Shown here: one piece after another, positions 49,451 to 61,149 of the stretch
Numbering within the stretch: position 1 is the stretch's first letter
How the letters are laid out: the number at the start of each line of letters is the position of its first letter
Source of the DNA: Sipunculus nudus
Taxonomy: Eukaryota; Annelida; Sipuncula; Golfingiida; Sipunculidae
Reading direction: 5' to 3'
Assembly: GCA_026874595.1 (NCBI GenBank)
Contig: CM049307.1
Coordinates: 38,172,862 to 38,236,861, forward strand
DNA: 64,000 nucleotides
The notes under the pieces: generated by a model
Seen by the model: the letters and a program-made list of their open reading frames with translations, nothing else
Database searches by the model: none
What the model was told of the DNA's origin: nothing
Program-made: the position numbers and the translations under genes

Positions 49451-49972
49451 TATGGACCAACGATAAGCAAAATCATGTGGGGGCTTTAAATGATCCCTCT
49501 TGGTAATAAATCATCTATTTGACTTTTATAAAAAATAGGCCAAAAAAACCTGGATATCAACGCATACAGGTTGCTTGTTTTGTTTATATTAACGTGTTTA
49601 TAATATGTGGTGCCACAATAATCAAGTCAAATTCAACATGGGCATCTGGTGGAAAGTCAGATAAGCCAGAGCTTTCAAAATGGCGTTTTGCAACAAATGA
49701 CCTTCCTACCTTGGCATATATGCAACCTACCACCTGAGGTTATATGGTTTTCCAGTTGTCAACACTGCTGTGTTTACAAACACATTGTTGATAAACAAGT
49801 TCATACATCCTTCACGAAGGCCTTATGAGAATTTTCTACAATCAAAATTACCCTTAAATCATAAATATATACACAAAGGAAGCCAGAGATCACATAAATT
49901 CTTTTTCAAATGCTAGGTGAATGGGCACCTTTAAGAAATGATGGCCAATCTCAGTATAAGCATGTGAATATG

Positions 49973-49973
<1 letters not shown>

Positions 49974-50032
<59 letters not shown>
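49974..50032. repeat. (AT)n microsatellite
   Basis: About 29 AT units between the ASB-like and LRPAP1 genes. Confidence 0.95.
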
Positions 50033-50037
<5 letters not shown>

Positions 50038-51698
50038 CATTATTGAAAGGTACAACGTATAAACAGCAATGAAGTTGAACAATTTTGATTTTATTTCAAA
50101 GATACAAGTTGTGCACTTATGGCAATATGCTACTGACATTAATATAATCATAAAACATGTATAATATAGGTTAATGTTATATTCTTGTTACATTGCAGCA
50201 TGACCAATAAAACAACTTCTGGTGGAAAGTAAATTAACTAATATTGAGATTAACAAAACCTCCTCTATTTATAGAAAATTTATATACATAATATCATCTG
50301 TGGAATATGATAACATGTATGATAATATTTTGAATATTTTTTTTATAAAAAGGTGGTTGACATGACCCGTGCAATTAAAGAGAAAATTCTTGTATACAAA
50401 TAACAAATAATTACCAAATGATTTTAAATGAAGATTTCAGAGCACAAAACATTTACATGGAGCACAAATAAATGAACTTGATTGATACAATTGTTCACGG
50501 CATGAAAAATTGTGTGTGCAAATTTTCTTCAAGCATTCACATGAAAATGGATTTATTAAATTGGCAATTTTATTGAGCAGCATATAAAATGTTCAGATCA
50601 CATGATCATATATGGTCTGGAGCTTGTCAGGAACATGATGACCACTGCACAAAATATTGGATCCCCACTCATTGAGATACCCCTTCTTGAGCTAGGAATT
50701 GATATTAGCAAATACTGAGCACAATTCTACACATAAAATGTACCAGTAACTTAATTAGGTATAAAATACAGCACCACCAGATATCAGATAAAAACATGTA
50801 AGGCTCAGAAGTGCACTGCATGAAAAAACACTAAAGTCTGATTCAAAAATGCAAATGGAGGCCAACTGTTATTCTCATCCAAGAACATGTACATGAATTA
50901 AAATATATATGTTAATGAAGCATCACTGGCAATTCCCCTATGTATTTACGAAATTCACATTCCATTTTATATGAAATTTTAACATTTTTTGAAAATTTAG
51001 TTTTAAAAGTTACACAATTTTAAGCAATCAGTAACAGCAAATCACTTTCTAATGGGCTAATATTAAACTACATGAAAATATCAACCAATAATGGTTGCTT
51101 AAAATTTTGTACCGTTTAAAAATTTTTAATTGTCTAAAATGTTAAAATTTTTATATGAAAATGAATGTGAATTTCATAAGTACATATACCATTAGAAAGA
51201 GCTTTGTAACATGTTTACAATGATTTACACTTTATGGGGTCTAATATTGTGTTTGATTTTTAATTTTGGGAATTTGCCAGGGATGCTGACTTAATTATAC
51301 ATATGATACCTGGTTTGCAATTATAATCTGGAGCTTCATATTAATAACAACACAAATTCAGTATCTTAATAAATGCAAATGGCATAGGAGAGAACCTTTA
51401 ACTGCAGTTAAACTATTGCTAGTACAATCTATGACTAATCTACAATTAAACTAATATCACACTAATTCTAATGGATAAAGAAATCTCATTTCTAATTATT
51501 ATTAATCATTAGTGGTATATAGCCAACAAAATGAAGACATGTCCACAAGAGAGGAGACTTTAAAAGCAGATTCTGGGTCCACAGTGAACACAACACAACA
51601 TCCCAGCACATTTTGAAAAAAAAAATTAAAATATGAATAATTTGGAGATTCACTGGAAGACTTGGATGGGATGTGGTGAAACCTATTATGCATTGATG

Positions 51699-51767
51699 CT
51701 ATAACTCTGTGTGCTTCTGCAACTGTTTTGATATTCTCATTTTTATATCCATTTCATATTTTTTTAC
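51699..51767 (-). CDS. LRPAP1: LRPAP1 last exon, HTEL ER-retention signal
   Basis: Encodes 22 residues (VKKYEMDIKMRISK then QLQKHTEL) and TAG. Entered in phase 0 from an acceptor CAG at 51768-51770. VKKYEMDIKMRIS lines up with VKKHLQDLSGRIS of the human protein. Confidence 0.92.
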   Translation of the reverse strand, partial: VKKYEMDIKMRISKQLQKHTEL

Positions 51768-54700
51768 CTGAAAAATGAGAAAATATTGACATATAATATC
51801 AACAAAAAACTTCATGTATTCTTTAGATAATATACAGGAATACAGCTTTGAGTTTCATGTTAGGATTGTTTTCATGCTTATGCTTTAAAAAAGACTTAAG
51901 TGGACTTTATGAGTCACAAAATGTCCATATTAACAGTACCGTTCTAATTCAATATGCTGCAAAATTTGGCATTTTTTTTAAATTTAAAAACATTTCTTGA
52001 TTTAAAGTCACTGCTTGCTTTCTTTTTGGTTATGATAAAATGATAAAAAAAAAAACAAGCAATACAATGTAATTCCCACTGACTAAAAAATTTAATGCCA
52101 AAATGATTGCAAATATAAAAATTACCAACTATTTTGTATCATCTACTATGCTCACCTTACGGCCATAGGTCTCAACGCGTTCTTCCATCTCCTTGTGGTG
52201 GTCTGGCATCTCGTCATCTGTGCGGCCTTTACTGCGGTACTGCTCTTCGGACATGACCAGGTTCTCTCTCAACACTTTGTGCTTTCCCACCTTATGTTCA
52301 AAATGTTTCAGCTCTTCCTGTAAAATAATGAAATTAAATACCTTAATACAATATAACAGCATATACTGAAATAGCTCAGCAGGTAATGAAATAGCTCAGC
52401 AGGTAATGAATACCTCACCAGGTAATGAAGGGCCTGACCAGGTAATGAATACCTCACCAGGTAATGAAAGGCCTGACCAGGTAGTGAAATACCTCATCAG
52501 GTGATAAAGGGCCTCAACAGGTAAAGAAATACCTTGCCAGAAAATGAAATACCTCACCAGGTACTGAAATACCTCACCAGGTACTGAAATACCTCACCAG
52601 GTACTGAAGTACCTCATCGTACTGAAATACCTCACCAAGTTGAAATATCTCACCAGGTAATGAAATACCTCACCAGGTACTGAAGGGCCTCACCTTATCA
52701 CAATATATCGCAGAAGGTAAGGAAATCCATCACCAGTTATGCCTGCACTTGTATAGGAAACAACTTTGAAAAATGTGAAATGTTGGGTGGTAAACCACAG
52801 CGAGGAAGTATCAATTTTGTACATATTTCATCACAGGGCCCTGAACCTTAGTATAGCCAACAGTGCCACCTGGTGATCAAGCATGTAACAAGAAACCATG
52901 GGTGTCACAAGTTCCTATATTTTATTTTTCTCTGGCCCTAAAAGTATAGGAATTGTTTAGTGATTTTACAAGAGAGTTCACTTTACAAACCCTGATGGTC
53001 CTTGTGTGGGGTAAGAGGCAGAGTTGGGTTCAAATGTAATCTGATGCATGCAAATTAATGCAAATTCAAATACCATACTGCTTTCCCATATGCAAATGCA
53101 AATGCATTATCAGTCATTGCGTTTATTGTATACTGTGTCTCTATCAGTTTATACTTTGCCAGTGGTATAATATTATACACAAATGTTGATTACACTTGAC
53201 ATCCATGTGTGATTCAAACAATTTACATGACACTCTGATGGTCTGAATGGAAGATCTGTTCAACATTGCTGAAAGTTTGTATACCAGTACATATTTGTGT
53301 TTTAATATTTCTTTCTCGTGTTAACTACTTTAGTCAGAATCAACATCCCCGCTACCCCTAAGATTGATCAAAATTTAATGTATACTATTCTTTAAAGCCA
53401 TTATCTATTCATAAAAGCTATATCTGCATAACTATATTCTTAAATGACAAACATTAACATTAACAGACTATTGTAATTAATGATTTTTATGTTTAATGTA
53501 CTTTGGCAGGTATAACTAACACAGCCAGGACTGAGAATTTTCCCTGTTACTGAGAGGTGTCCATACTTGAGTTTAGGAAAGTCTGAGTCTCAGTCTGCAC
53601 ATCCTGAAGTCCCTGAAATTAAGAGGTGTCTGTAATAGACATGTGTCTGTATTAAAGAGGTGTCTGTAATAGAGAGGTGTTTGTAGTAAAGAGGTGTCTG
53701 TGATAGAGGTGTTTTTAATAGAGAGATGTCTGAAAATAGAGAGGTGTCCATAAAAGAGGTGTCTGTAATAGACAAGTGTCTGCAGTAAAAACATGTCTGA
53801 AATAAAGAGATGTCAGTTATACAGTGCCTTTATTAGACATGAGTCTGTAATAGACTGGTTTATGTAATATACAGGTGCCTGTAATAAATAGGTGTCTGTA
53901 TTAAAAAGTGCCTTTGTGGGAGATGATTAATGTATTATGGTTGCTGACCTTGAGAAACGACAGCTCCTCCTCTGAGAAGTTAGCGCTCTGTGCGAGCCTC
54001 CACATGTCCATGACCTTGGGCTCTTTGAATTCCTTGCTGGCCTCCTCCATCAGCATCTGTCGCTCAAGGTAATCAAAGTCGTGTTTCAGGTCACGGTACT
54101 GCTCCTTCAACTTCAGCATCTTCTTCTGACGACCCAGTGGCTCCTCAAAATCAGACTTCAACGGATCTATGGAGTTGTCTGATATTTCTGCAAATAAATA
54201 ATACCTTGAGCTGAAAATAAGCAAAAGTCATGCTGTTTCTTGTGCAAAAAAAGCCGACTTTCTGTATTTAGCTTTCATGAAACTTAAGACATAATCAAAT
54301 ATGATGATGCGTAAAAATTTTGATAAACAATTTTTTGGGAATGGGCCAATAAAGCATTGATTAGTTTTGTTGTGGATCTAGAAAATGATCTGGACTCAGG
54401 AACGTCATCAAGAAATATTAAAAAATTTAGAGTAATTTTTGCACAAACACAAGTAAAGTGCATAAATCTGGGTATAAAAGAAAATAAACCTTGGAATATG
54501 GGCTAAATAAGTGAATGCAAACATGGTTTGGGGAGCATCTGACAATAGGGAACCCCCACTTGATGGAGGCCTGCATTCCTTAGAATGCAGTTTTGTAGTT
54601 AATTAGTATTCTTAATACAATTAATCCTTTTTAATAATGCTCATCTAAGTTATCATTTAAGCAGCACAGGAACAAAAATGGTGCTTATTTTATGAAGTTG

Positions 54701-57414
54701 GTACATTTCTTTCCACTCCTTTACCATTTGTTTCTTCATCACTGATCTCTCTCTTCAGCAGGTTATATTCGTTCATCTTAGCCTGCTGGTGCAGCAACTC
54801 CTTCTGGAACTCCTCCAGTTCATAATCTGTATCAAACAATAGAAGATAACATACAACAACATAATGAATACCATGGGTTTGTATGACACATAAATAACAA
54901 TTAATATACGGGAACTCCTATGATGAAAAGTCTGTGACAAGACCATCAGTGCTTCATCACGAGTTCACCTTCATCCAGATTCAGTGTCATATCAGTTATG
55001 GCTTACATTCTTAAAATGGACTGTCAATGAAAATTGTGCATGTTGTATTGCCTTGGTGCAAGGCTGAGAATTACACACCTTGGGACCCAGGCTGCACACT
55101 TAGCCTTGCATATGGTCTTAAGATTTTACATAGCAGTCCTTCTGGTATACCAGAAGGAATGAATAAAAGAGTCATTAAGGATAAGAAGCAGCTTAAACTA
55201 TGTTCACTATACCTATCTATCCTTTTTTTCTCAGTTGCCATACATGTGGAGTGTCCTGGTTATGTAATTTATGATATAATAGCATTTTACCATGAAGAGA
55301 AGAAGACTGTCACTGTCACATCCATATTGTGAAGGCATGAACTCTGGTCTTCTGTGACCTGACCTCTTCGGTGTATCAGAATAACTTTTGTTGTAAATAA
55401 ATCTATTCCAGAACATCTTAGTTCATGAATACTGCATAAGAGTTGATGAAACTATGGGGTTAAAACACGTCCTCTATAAGTTTATGGCTATACCTTTTAA
55501 GGTTTTAATAAATTTGCTAATGGAACTAATATTCACTATAATTTATTTGGAATATTAAACATAAGACAACTTTTCTCATATAAATAAGGTCAAGGATAGG
55601 GCCATGTGACAAAAGATAAACACGGGAGAATGGCAGGCCACAGAAAATCAACAGGAGTAGAAGTTGAAGCAACTCCTTTATCAATGTACTCCTTTATTTA
55701 TTTATTTTAACATTTATTTTTGCTCCAGGACAGTTTATTAACCATTATCGGTAAGAATTTGCTTAATTCCCTCTATTTTCTCCCTTTATTTTACAAAACT
55801 TCCATTTTACCCTTGCCACAGTTTTCCATAAAAGGACACCCATTCTCATTTCAGTTATGTACCCATGACATGTTGTACTGTATGTTCAATATAAAACAAT
55901 ATACAGGCAGCCTTTTACTTCAGTTGACCATCGGCATGCGGTCTATGTATGAAGTGAGGTTGTTTTCAGGGTTTTCATATTGAAAAGGCATGCAAGTTTT
56001 TTTTCTTTTTTTTTGGTGTCTTTGAATAATGCATACACGTATATGGTAGGAATTATGCCCATATCAAATTACTTTTAAATTAGATAGTCATAGTTGGTTT
56101 TTGAAGACAAAGTAGCATTTTATGTAGAATGCCATAGACTTGATGCCTTACCAAACATGACATCACGCATCTTACCTGTAAAGCCACTCTTCTGTGCTTT
56201 CTTCCATAACTTGGTCAGTTTCTTGTCAAGTTTGTCTGGGTTGAATTTTCTGGAGCCTATATCTTTCTTTAAAACTTCATTGAATTCCTTGTCATATTCT
56301 GCAATTTTATCTGTCAGTCCATATCTGTGCAAAATATCTGGAATAAATTAAAAACACTTTGTAATGATTTACAAGGTTAAAAGAGAGTGAACTGTTGCAG
56401 CAGGGCTTTAGCTTAAATTATATTGATCTATTGTAAAATGTTTTGTCGTCACAGTTGTTTAACATTTAAAAGAGCAATAAGAATCAATCAAGAGTATTAT
56501 GATACCCTGAAGAACATAAGGTCAGTGAATTCCCATCTAACTCAGTGGATATTACAACATGCTGGTCCTGCTTGGCCTGTGAAATTATTAATGTATTTCA
56601 AATCCTACAGAAAAGTGTATGTCTGATCTTATCATAGTGGCAGTCGAGCCCATACCCTCCAAGTACAAGTCTGAGTCAAGGCCACCCAAGTCCAAGTCCT
56701 AGTACTTGAGGCTGGAGTTCAGGTCCACCATATTTGGATTTGAGTCTTTTGGAACCCGAGTCCATTCTTTATTTAAGATGAGAAAATTGAGATTATCCTG
56801 TTATTATGTTAGTTAACACATGCTTTTCAACATTATATTTAATTAATATAGCTCCTGACACAGAGATTATCAGCTTATAGTAAGTTTTGTTTTGTAATAT
56901 TCTGTGAATAGTTCTCTTTTCAAAATCTTTCATGTCTCTGAATTCTCCAGTTCTGACCTCCGTGTCTGAGTAAAGTCAGGGTCAGAGACCCTTTAAGCTA
57001 CGATTCCTTTAAAGTGGTTGTGGTCGCGGTCTGACCACAATTGCGGATAGAGTCGAACATATGGTATTATGAAGAACTGATTTCTTCATGCTGTTGCTAT
57101 ACTAATCTGACCCGTCATCTAACAAATATTTTTTCGGATCATGTAGCAACTGATCTGACAAAAAATTTTGAACAGATGGGGTCGGATGAGGAATCCAACT
57201 GAATTGTATACGTCACATAGGGGTTTCTTGAGGATTATAACGTGGTTCAGTATATGCCCTGAGGTAAAACGTTTTTCGCCTGAATGCATCAATTTAAATT
57301 ATTTTGAATATGGGAACCATGTCTGTCATTCACTGGTGAGTGGTCTGCCCTGTACATGTATCTGTCTTGATTCATGTGTAGGTTTCCTATCCTTTACTAC
57401 CACTTTCACAATGC

Positions 57415-57486
<72 letters not shown>

Positions 57487-57806
57487 TACATAAATATTAT
57501 ATCACATATAAAAACATCATTTTTGTCCGCAACTGCAACCATATAAAAGGAATCGGCCTTGCCACAACCGCATACCTGGACCGCATACCGCAGCCGCAAA
57601 AAAGGAAAAGTAGCTTTAGTCCATGTATGATTACAGACTTGAGTCAAACATCACTGTATCTTACTGAACATGGTGCTTCTGACACCAGCTTCCAGGGACC
57701 CGTCTTTGTCTTTTCCATCAGCCTTTTTGTGCTTCAGGTCCAGCTCCCTCTTATCCTGTAATGCCAGCTCTCCATGAAGCTCCTCTAACTCCACCTTTGG
57801 CAGGGT
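51699..57806 (-). CDS. LRPAP1: LDL-receptor-associated protein RAP (alpha-2-macroglobulin receptor-associated protein), N-terminus missing
   Basis: RAP is an ER chaperone that keeps LDL-receptor family members from binding ligand before they leave the ER. Six exons, in order of translation: 57665-57806, 56176-56337, 54725-54826, 53949-54187, 52156-52317, 51699-51767. All phases agree and give about 291 residues; human RAP has 357, so roughly 60-70 N-terminal residues with the signal peptide are missing. Landmarks: VELEELHGELALQDKREL and ILHRYGLTDK (domain 1), KLTKLWKKAQKSGFTG (domain 2), then FKEPKVMDMWRLAQSANFSE, EELKHFEHKVGKH (domain 3). The C-terminus is HTEL, equal in place to human HNEL. 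The first exon was not recognised in 57807-64000 and may lie inside that repeat-filled stretch or beyond it. Confidence 0.95.
52156..52317 (-). CDS. LRPAP1: LRPAP1 domain 3 exon
   Basis: Encodes 54 residues beginning EELKHFEHKVGKHKVL, rich in charged residues as expected for the three-helix domain 3 that binds LDL-receptor repeats. Both ends in phase 0; donor GTGAGC. Confidence 0.95.
52366..52735. repeat. ~20-bp minisatellite in an LRPAP1 intron
   Basis: About 17 imperfect copies of CACCAGGTAATGAAATACCT with GGGCCTGA variants. It begins about 50 bp upstream of the 52156-52317 exon, on the acceptor side. Confidence 0.9.
53616..53912. repeat. ~18-bp minisatellite in an LRPAP1 intron
   Basis: Some 15 or more diverged copies of AGAGGTGTCTGTAATAG. 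Ends about 35 bp from the donor of the 53949-54187 exon. Confidence 0.9.
53949..54187 (-). CDS. LRPAP1: LRPAP1 domain 2/3 exon
   Basis: Encodes EISDNSIDPLKSDFEEPLG through LAQSANFSEEELSFLK. The block EPKVMDMWRLAQSANFSEEE matches human EPRVIDLWDLAQSANLTDKE. Donor GTCAGC. Confidence 0.95.
54370..54598 (+). mobile_element. family D fragment in an LRPAP1 intron
   Basis: GACTCAGGAACGTCATCAAG, TTGGAATATGGGCTAAATAA, and the perfect stem-loop GCATTCCTTAGAATGC at 54573-54588, followed by AGTTTTGTAG in place of CTAG. Confidence 0.55.
54725..54826 (-). CDS. LRPAP1: LRPAP1 domain 2 exon
   Basis: Encodes about 34 residues: DYELEEFQKELLHQQAKMNE and YNLLKREISDEETN, lining up with human LDKLWREFLHHKEKVHEYNVL. 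Phase 1 on both sides. Confidence 0.92.
56176..56337 (-). CDS. LRPAP1: LRPAP1 domain 1-2 exon
   Basis: Encodes ILHRYGLTDKIAEYDKEF through KLTKLWKKAQKSGFTG, matching human VILAKYGLDGKKD and KLWHKAKTSGKFSG. Donor GTAAGA; acceptor TATTCCAG. Confidence 0.95.
57419..57484. repeat. (AT)n microsatellite
   Basis: About 32 AT units in the first visible LRPAP1 intron, 180 bp from an exon. Confidence 0.95.
57665..57806 (-). CDS. LRPAP1: LRPAP1 domain 1 exon, first exon seen
   Basis: Encodes TLPKVELEELHGELALQDKR and ELDLKHKKADGKDKDGSLEA, lining up with human LPPVRLAELHADLKIQERDELAWKKLKLDGLDEDGEKEA. Acceptor CCTTTCAG in phase 0. An upstream exon should supply the signal peptide and an M/L-N-x-L-W-x-K-A motif. 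Confidence 0.92.
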
Positions 57807-58711
57807 CTGAAAGGAGTTATTGACACCTATTTAATTTAAACAGAACTTGAAATTAAATTACCAATTCAAAAATATTAGTACATTAATGTCAAATTATCTC
57901 AACCTTGCTCAAATTTTCACAAATGAAAAGTGGAAGATAAATAAACTTAAAGCCAGGAATTGATTAATGTTAAAATACAAGCTAAATATTGTATTACATT
58001 GATAATGCATAAAACATAAACAACTGAGCATGCCACATATGATAAAAGGGTATTTATTTTAATTTCAAGTGCAAAGCTGTTCGTAATATTTTAACTTGTT
58101 TATTACATTATTTTAATATTTTCTTTTACTTGTGAAATACATGTACATATTATATCTTATTCAAATGAACCATACTATATGAAATATGTTTCAGGTAAAA
58201 GCTTTAGAAAGATTACATATTGTAAGATAACAAGCAAAAAACAGCCTTATCTGTAATACAGGTATATCTGTTCCTTGCTTTAACCACTAGTTTGAACATT
58301 TCAAATATGTGTGCTGATCAGAATGCCATTTACCCTAAATAAATATTAACATAGACAAAAGATTGGCTACAGTAAGATGCAAATGTTGAGAGGAGAACCA
58401 AAGGCAGAGGCTGGCACCAGTGGTTATTCCAGACAGGTTTCATAAGTAGATACTAAGTTAGGTGCATGGGTTAATTCTCATCAAGATAGCAAGCAACACC
58501 AGATGGACCCTGCATTTCAAGTTCTAACTATAATGTATTATAACTCCATGGTCTAACAATAATTTATTTTTGATGTTTGAGTAATAAGGGAAATCGCCAA
58601 TGCAGTCTCTCGTGTAAATGGAGGAGAAAAACCACTGGCTGGCACAGCCAGAAGCCCATTTATGCAGGCAAGTGTGATTAAGCCAGATGGTCATTAGCAC
58701 TGTCTTATTCG

Positions 58712-59000
58712 GGCTGTGTGTAAAACTCGGAAGCTGGAAGCCGGAAGTCAGAAGCCAAGGATTTTTTTCATAAAAAAGTGCTAAAACATGCACAAATTAC
58801 CTCTAGATCAACACCATTTTAATTTCTTTTGATAGAATAAAGTTTGTTCTATCATTCCATGAAGAATCATACTTATCCATTCCGTAATATGAAAGTTATA
58901 GACAATTTTGTGCTAGGAAGCCATCTCAGAAGCCACTCAGAAGTGCCGGGATGCGGTCCAAATGTGTAAAACTCGGAAGTCACGGAGACGCACTGGTCAA
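58712..59000 (+). repeat. left terminal inverted repeat
   Basis: Shares with the right arm CCGGAAGT, AAGCCAAGGATTTTT, TGAAGAATCATA, TGAAAGTTATAGA, GGAAGCCATCTC and TCCAAATGTGTAAAACTCGG. The outer and inner parts of the arm also share GTGTAAAACTCGGAAG with each other. Confidence 0.8.
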
Positions 59001-60791
59001 CATGTGGTCAGTTTAAGCCACATGGCAAATGCAATTTCATTGCCTGCATATATTTAAAGTGCTTATGATTGTGCTTGTAATGAGTATATAATACAATACA
59101 TTGTACATACTAAAATATGATAAAAGAAATCCGTATACGACTTTAAAAATACATTTATAAATTACGATATCATTAAATATTAAAACAGTTTTAATATATT
59201 TCTCTTACGTTGAGCAAATATCCAATATATTTAATATTATCATAAAATATTGGAAATTCAATCTATCTTAACAGGATATGCTGGAACTGCAACAAACACA
59301 TATGTACCAAATAAAATGTAAATTAAATGTGTTTTATAACGTGAGAATTCTATGATCTTTTTTTTTTTTTAAAATTAAGATATATCGTAGTAAGGGATAC
59401 AACAGAACAGGTAATATATTACATACTTATATATGTGTGATTATAAAATCTAATATGTTTTTATGTTTAAGCATAAAGTTTGTTTTAAACAAAAAAAAAT
59501 ATAAAATATTTTCAACTCTTTCTTTCATACTAATTCAACCATGATATTTATTTTCTATTTATAACACTCTTGATATTGTTACAACATTATTATAATAATT
59601 TAACTTCAAATAAATTGATATTTCAGAAAATTTGAAAATATTTATTTAATTCATTCCACTCTCAGATGTAATGTGCGTAATAAGGGCATCTAAAACAGAA
59701 TGTGTTCCTAGCTTCAATTAAGGAACTGCAAGGAGTGACGATTACAATGATCTCGATAAAGAAATTCCTATTTTGTGTTAGGAGGAGATCGTAGAATGTC
59801 AAGTCTTAGATAAATAATTTTATAAATAGGATCTTATTTACACATAAGACATTCAAGTAAAAGTCTGTATGTCTGGAGGTTCATAGTGTCTTAAAGAAGC
59901 TACGGATATAGGCATTTTTATCCAACCGGTTGCTTAGCTAAGATTCATACCTTGAATTTTCATGCATAAAAAATGTTGACGTCATGCAATAATGAAACGA
60001 ATCCTTTCCGATGATTTTTCGACAATTACCCATCAAATCAATTACTGTGGAAAATCTGGTTGGATATTTACCGCCAAGATAAAAATTTCAATGATAAATA
60101 TCAATTATTCCCATTCTTCTTTGATAAAATAGCAAGTAAACCTCTTTATAAAAAAATCCTTTTCATGCACATGAATCTTATCTATATACTCACAATCTGT
60201 ATTTGATCCTTATATATTTACCCTTTTCGTAATTTAATTTATCACAAAATAAATCAAGTTAACAGGAAGCTTATTCTTAGGCCTGCATGGTAATCACTGA
60301 TTTTCAAACATTTACTGAATAATTTTTGCCAAGCTAAATGTTTTGTTGGTGTTTTATTGATTTGTTGTTGAATTTTTTTCTGTTGACGTGTTTTACAATA
60401 TGTATTTAAAAAGTATTAATGTTTGTGCCGTCTGTTTTTTTTATAAATTTCAGAACATTAATTTTCCGAACATTGTACATAACAGCATAAAAATACCGAG
60501 GAAATATCAAATCGTTCTGCAAAAACAGAAACAATTTTATTTTATGAACGTTAAATGTTACAATCGGCATCATATCTATTTACACATGTACTGTGTATTT
60601 ATTTCTGTCAAGGTTTTGTTTATGTTTGTTGCTTGCCGGAATCAAAGATTTCGGCAAGCATATTACTCAGTTGCGTATGTCTGTTTGTTTGTCTGCACTC
60701 TCCTGGCCACAATTTTGCCACAATCACCTTGAAACTTACAGGGATGATGAAAAACATAATTTCTAGGTGCCCTATTGTTTTTGGTTAAAAT

Positions 60792-60816
60792 AGGTCAAAG
60801 GTCAAGGTCAAGGTCA
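60792..60816 (+). promoter_or_regulatory. cluster of four AGGTCA half-sites
   Basis: AGGTCA, one A, then three AGGTCA directly abutting: a perfect DR1 followed by two DR0 arrangements. Matches the nuclear-receptor half-site consensus; function is not shown. Confidence 0.6.
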
Positions 60817-61149
60817 TCAAAACTTCTCAAAACGGTTTTTTCTTCATATCTTTGTGACTATTAGTTGTATCTACTTCAACAATAGTATATTTTAATCGTC
60901 ATTCCAAGGCCTGTCATCTGGTGTGTAGCTGACTCAAATTTGCCGTAACCATGGTTACAAATTTTTGGGGAAAAGTCATGATATTCGAAAATAAAGGGTC
61001 TTATTTTTGTAACTTTGTCAATTTTAAAGCTAGAGTGATCTAGTTTTTTGCATCAGGAAGCATTCAACTAGTACTACAAGATTTTATTACAAGTCTTGCA
61101 GTATCTCGTAAAATATCTCGTGAATAGAGATATTTCGAGATTTAATTCA

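Larger units (their letters stand above)
47937..51698. other. intergenic region between ASB-like gene and LRPAP1
   Basis: The two genes converge here. It should contain both 3' UTRs. Apart from the MITE at 48257, the family A fragment and one microsatellite, 50035-51698 is AT-rich with no recognised feature. Confidence 0.6.

Noticed and set aside
57168-57761. 197-codon open frame on the plus strand
   Set aside because: It runs through an (AT)n microsatellite coding for an Ile-Tyr repeat and is antisense to the LRPAP1 exon at 57665-57806.
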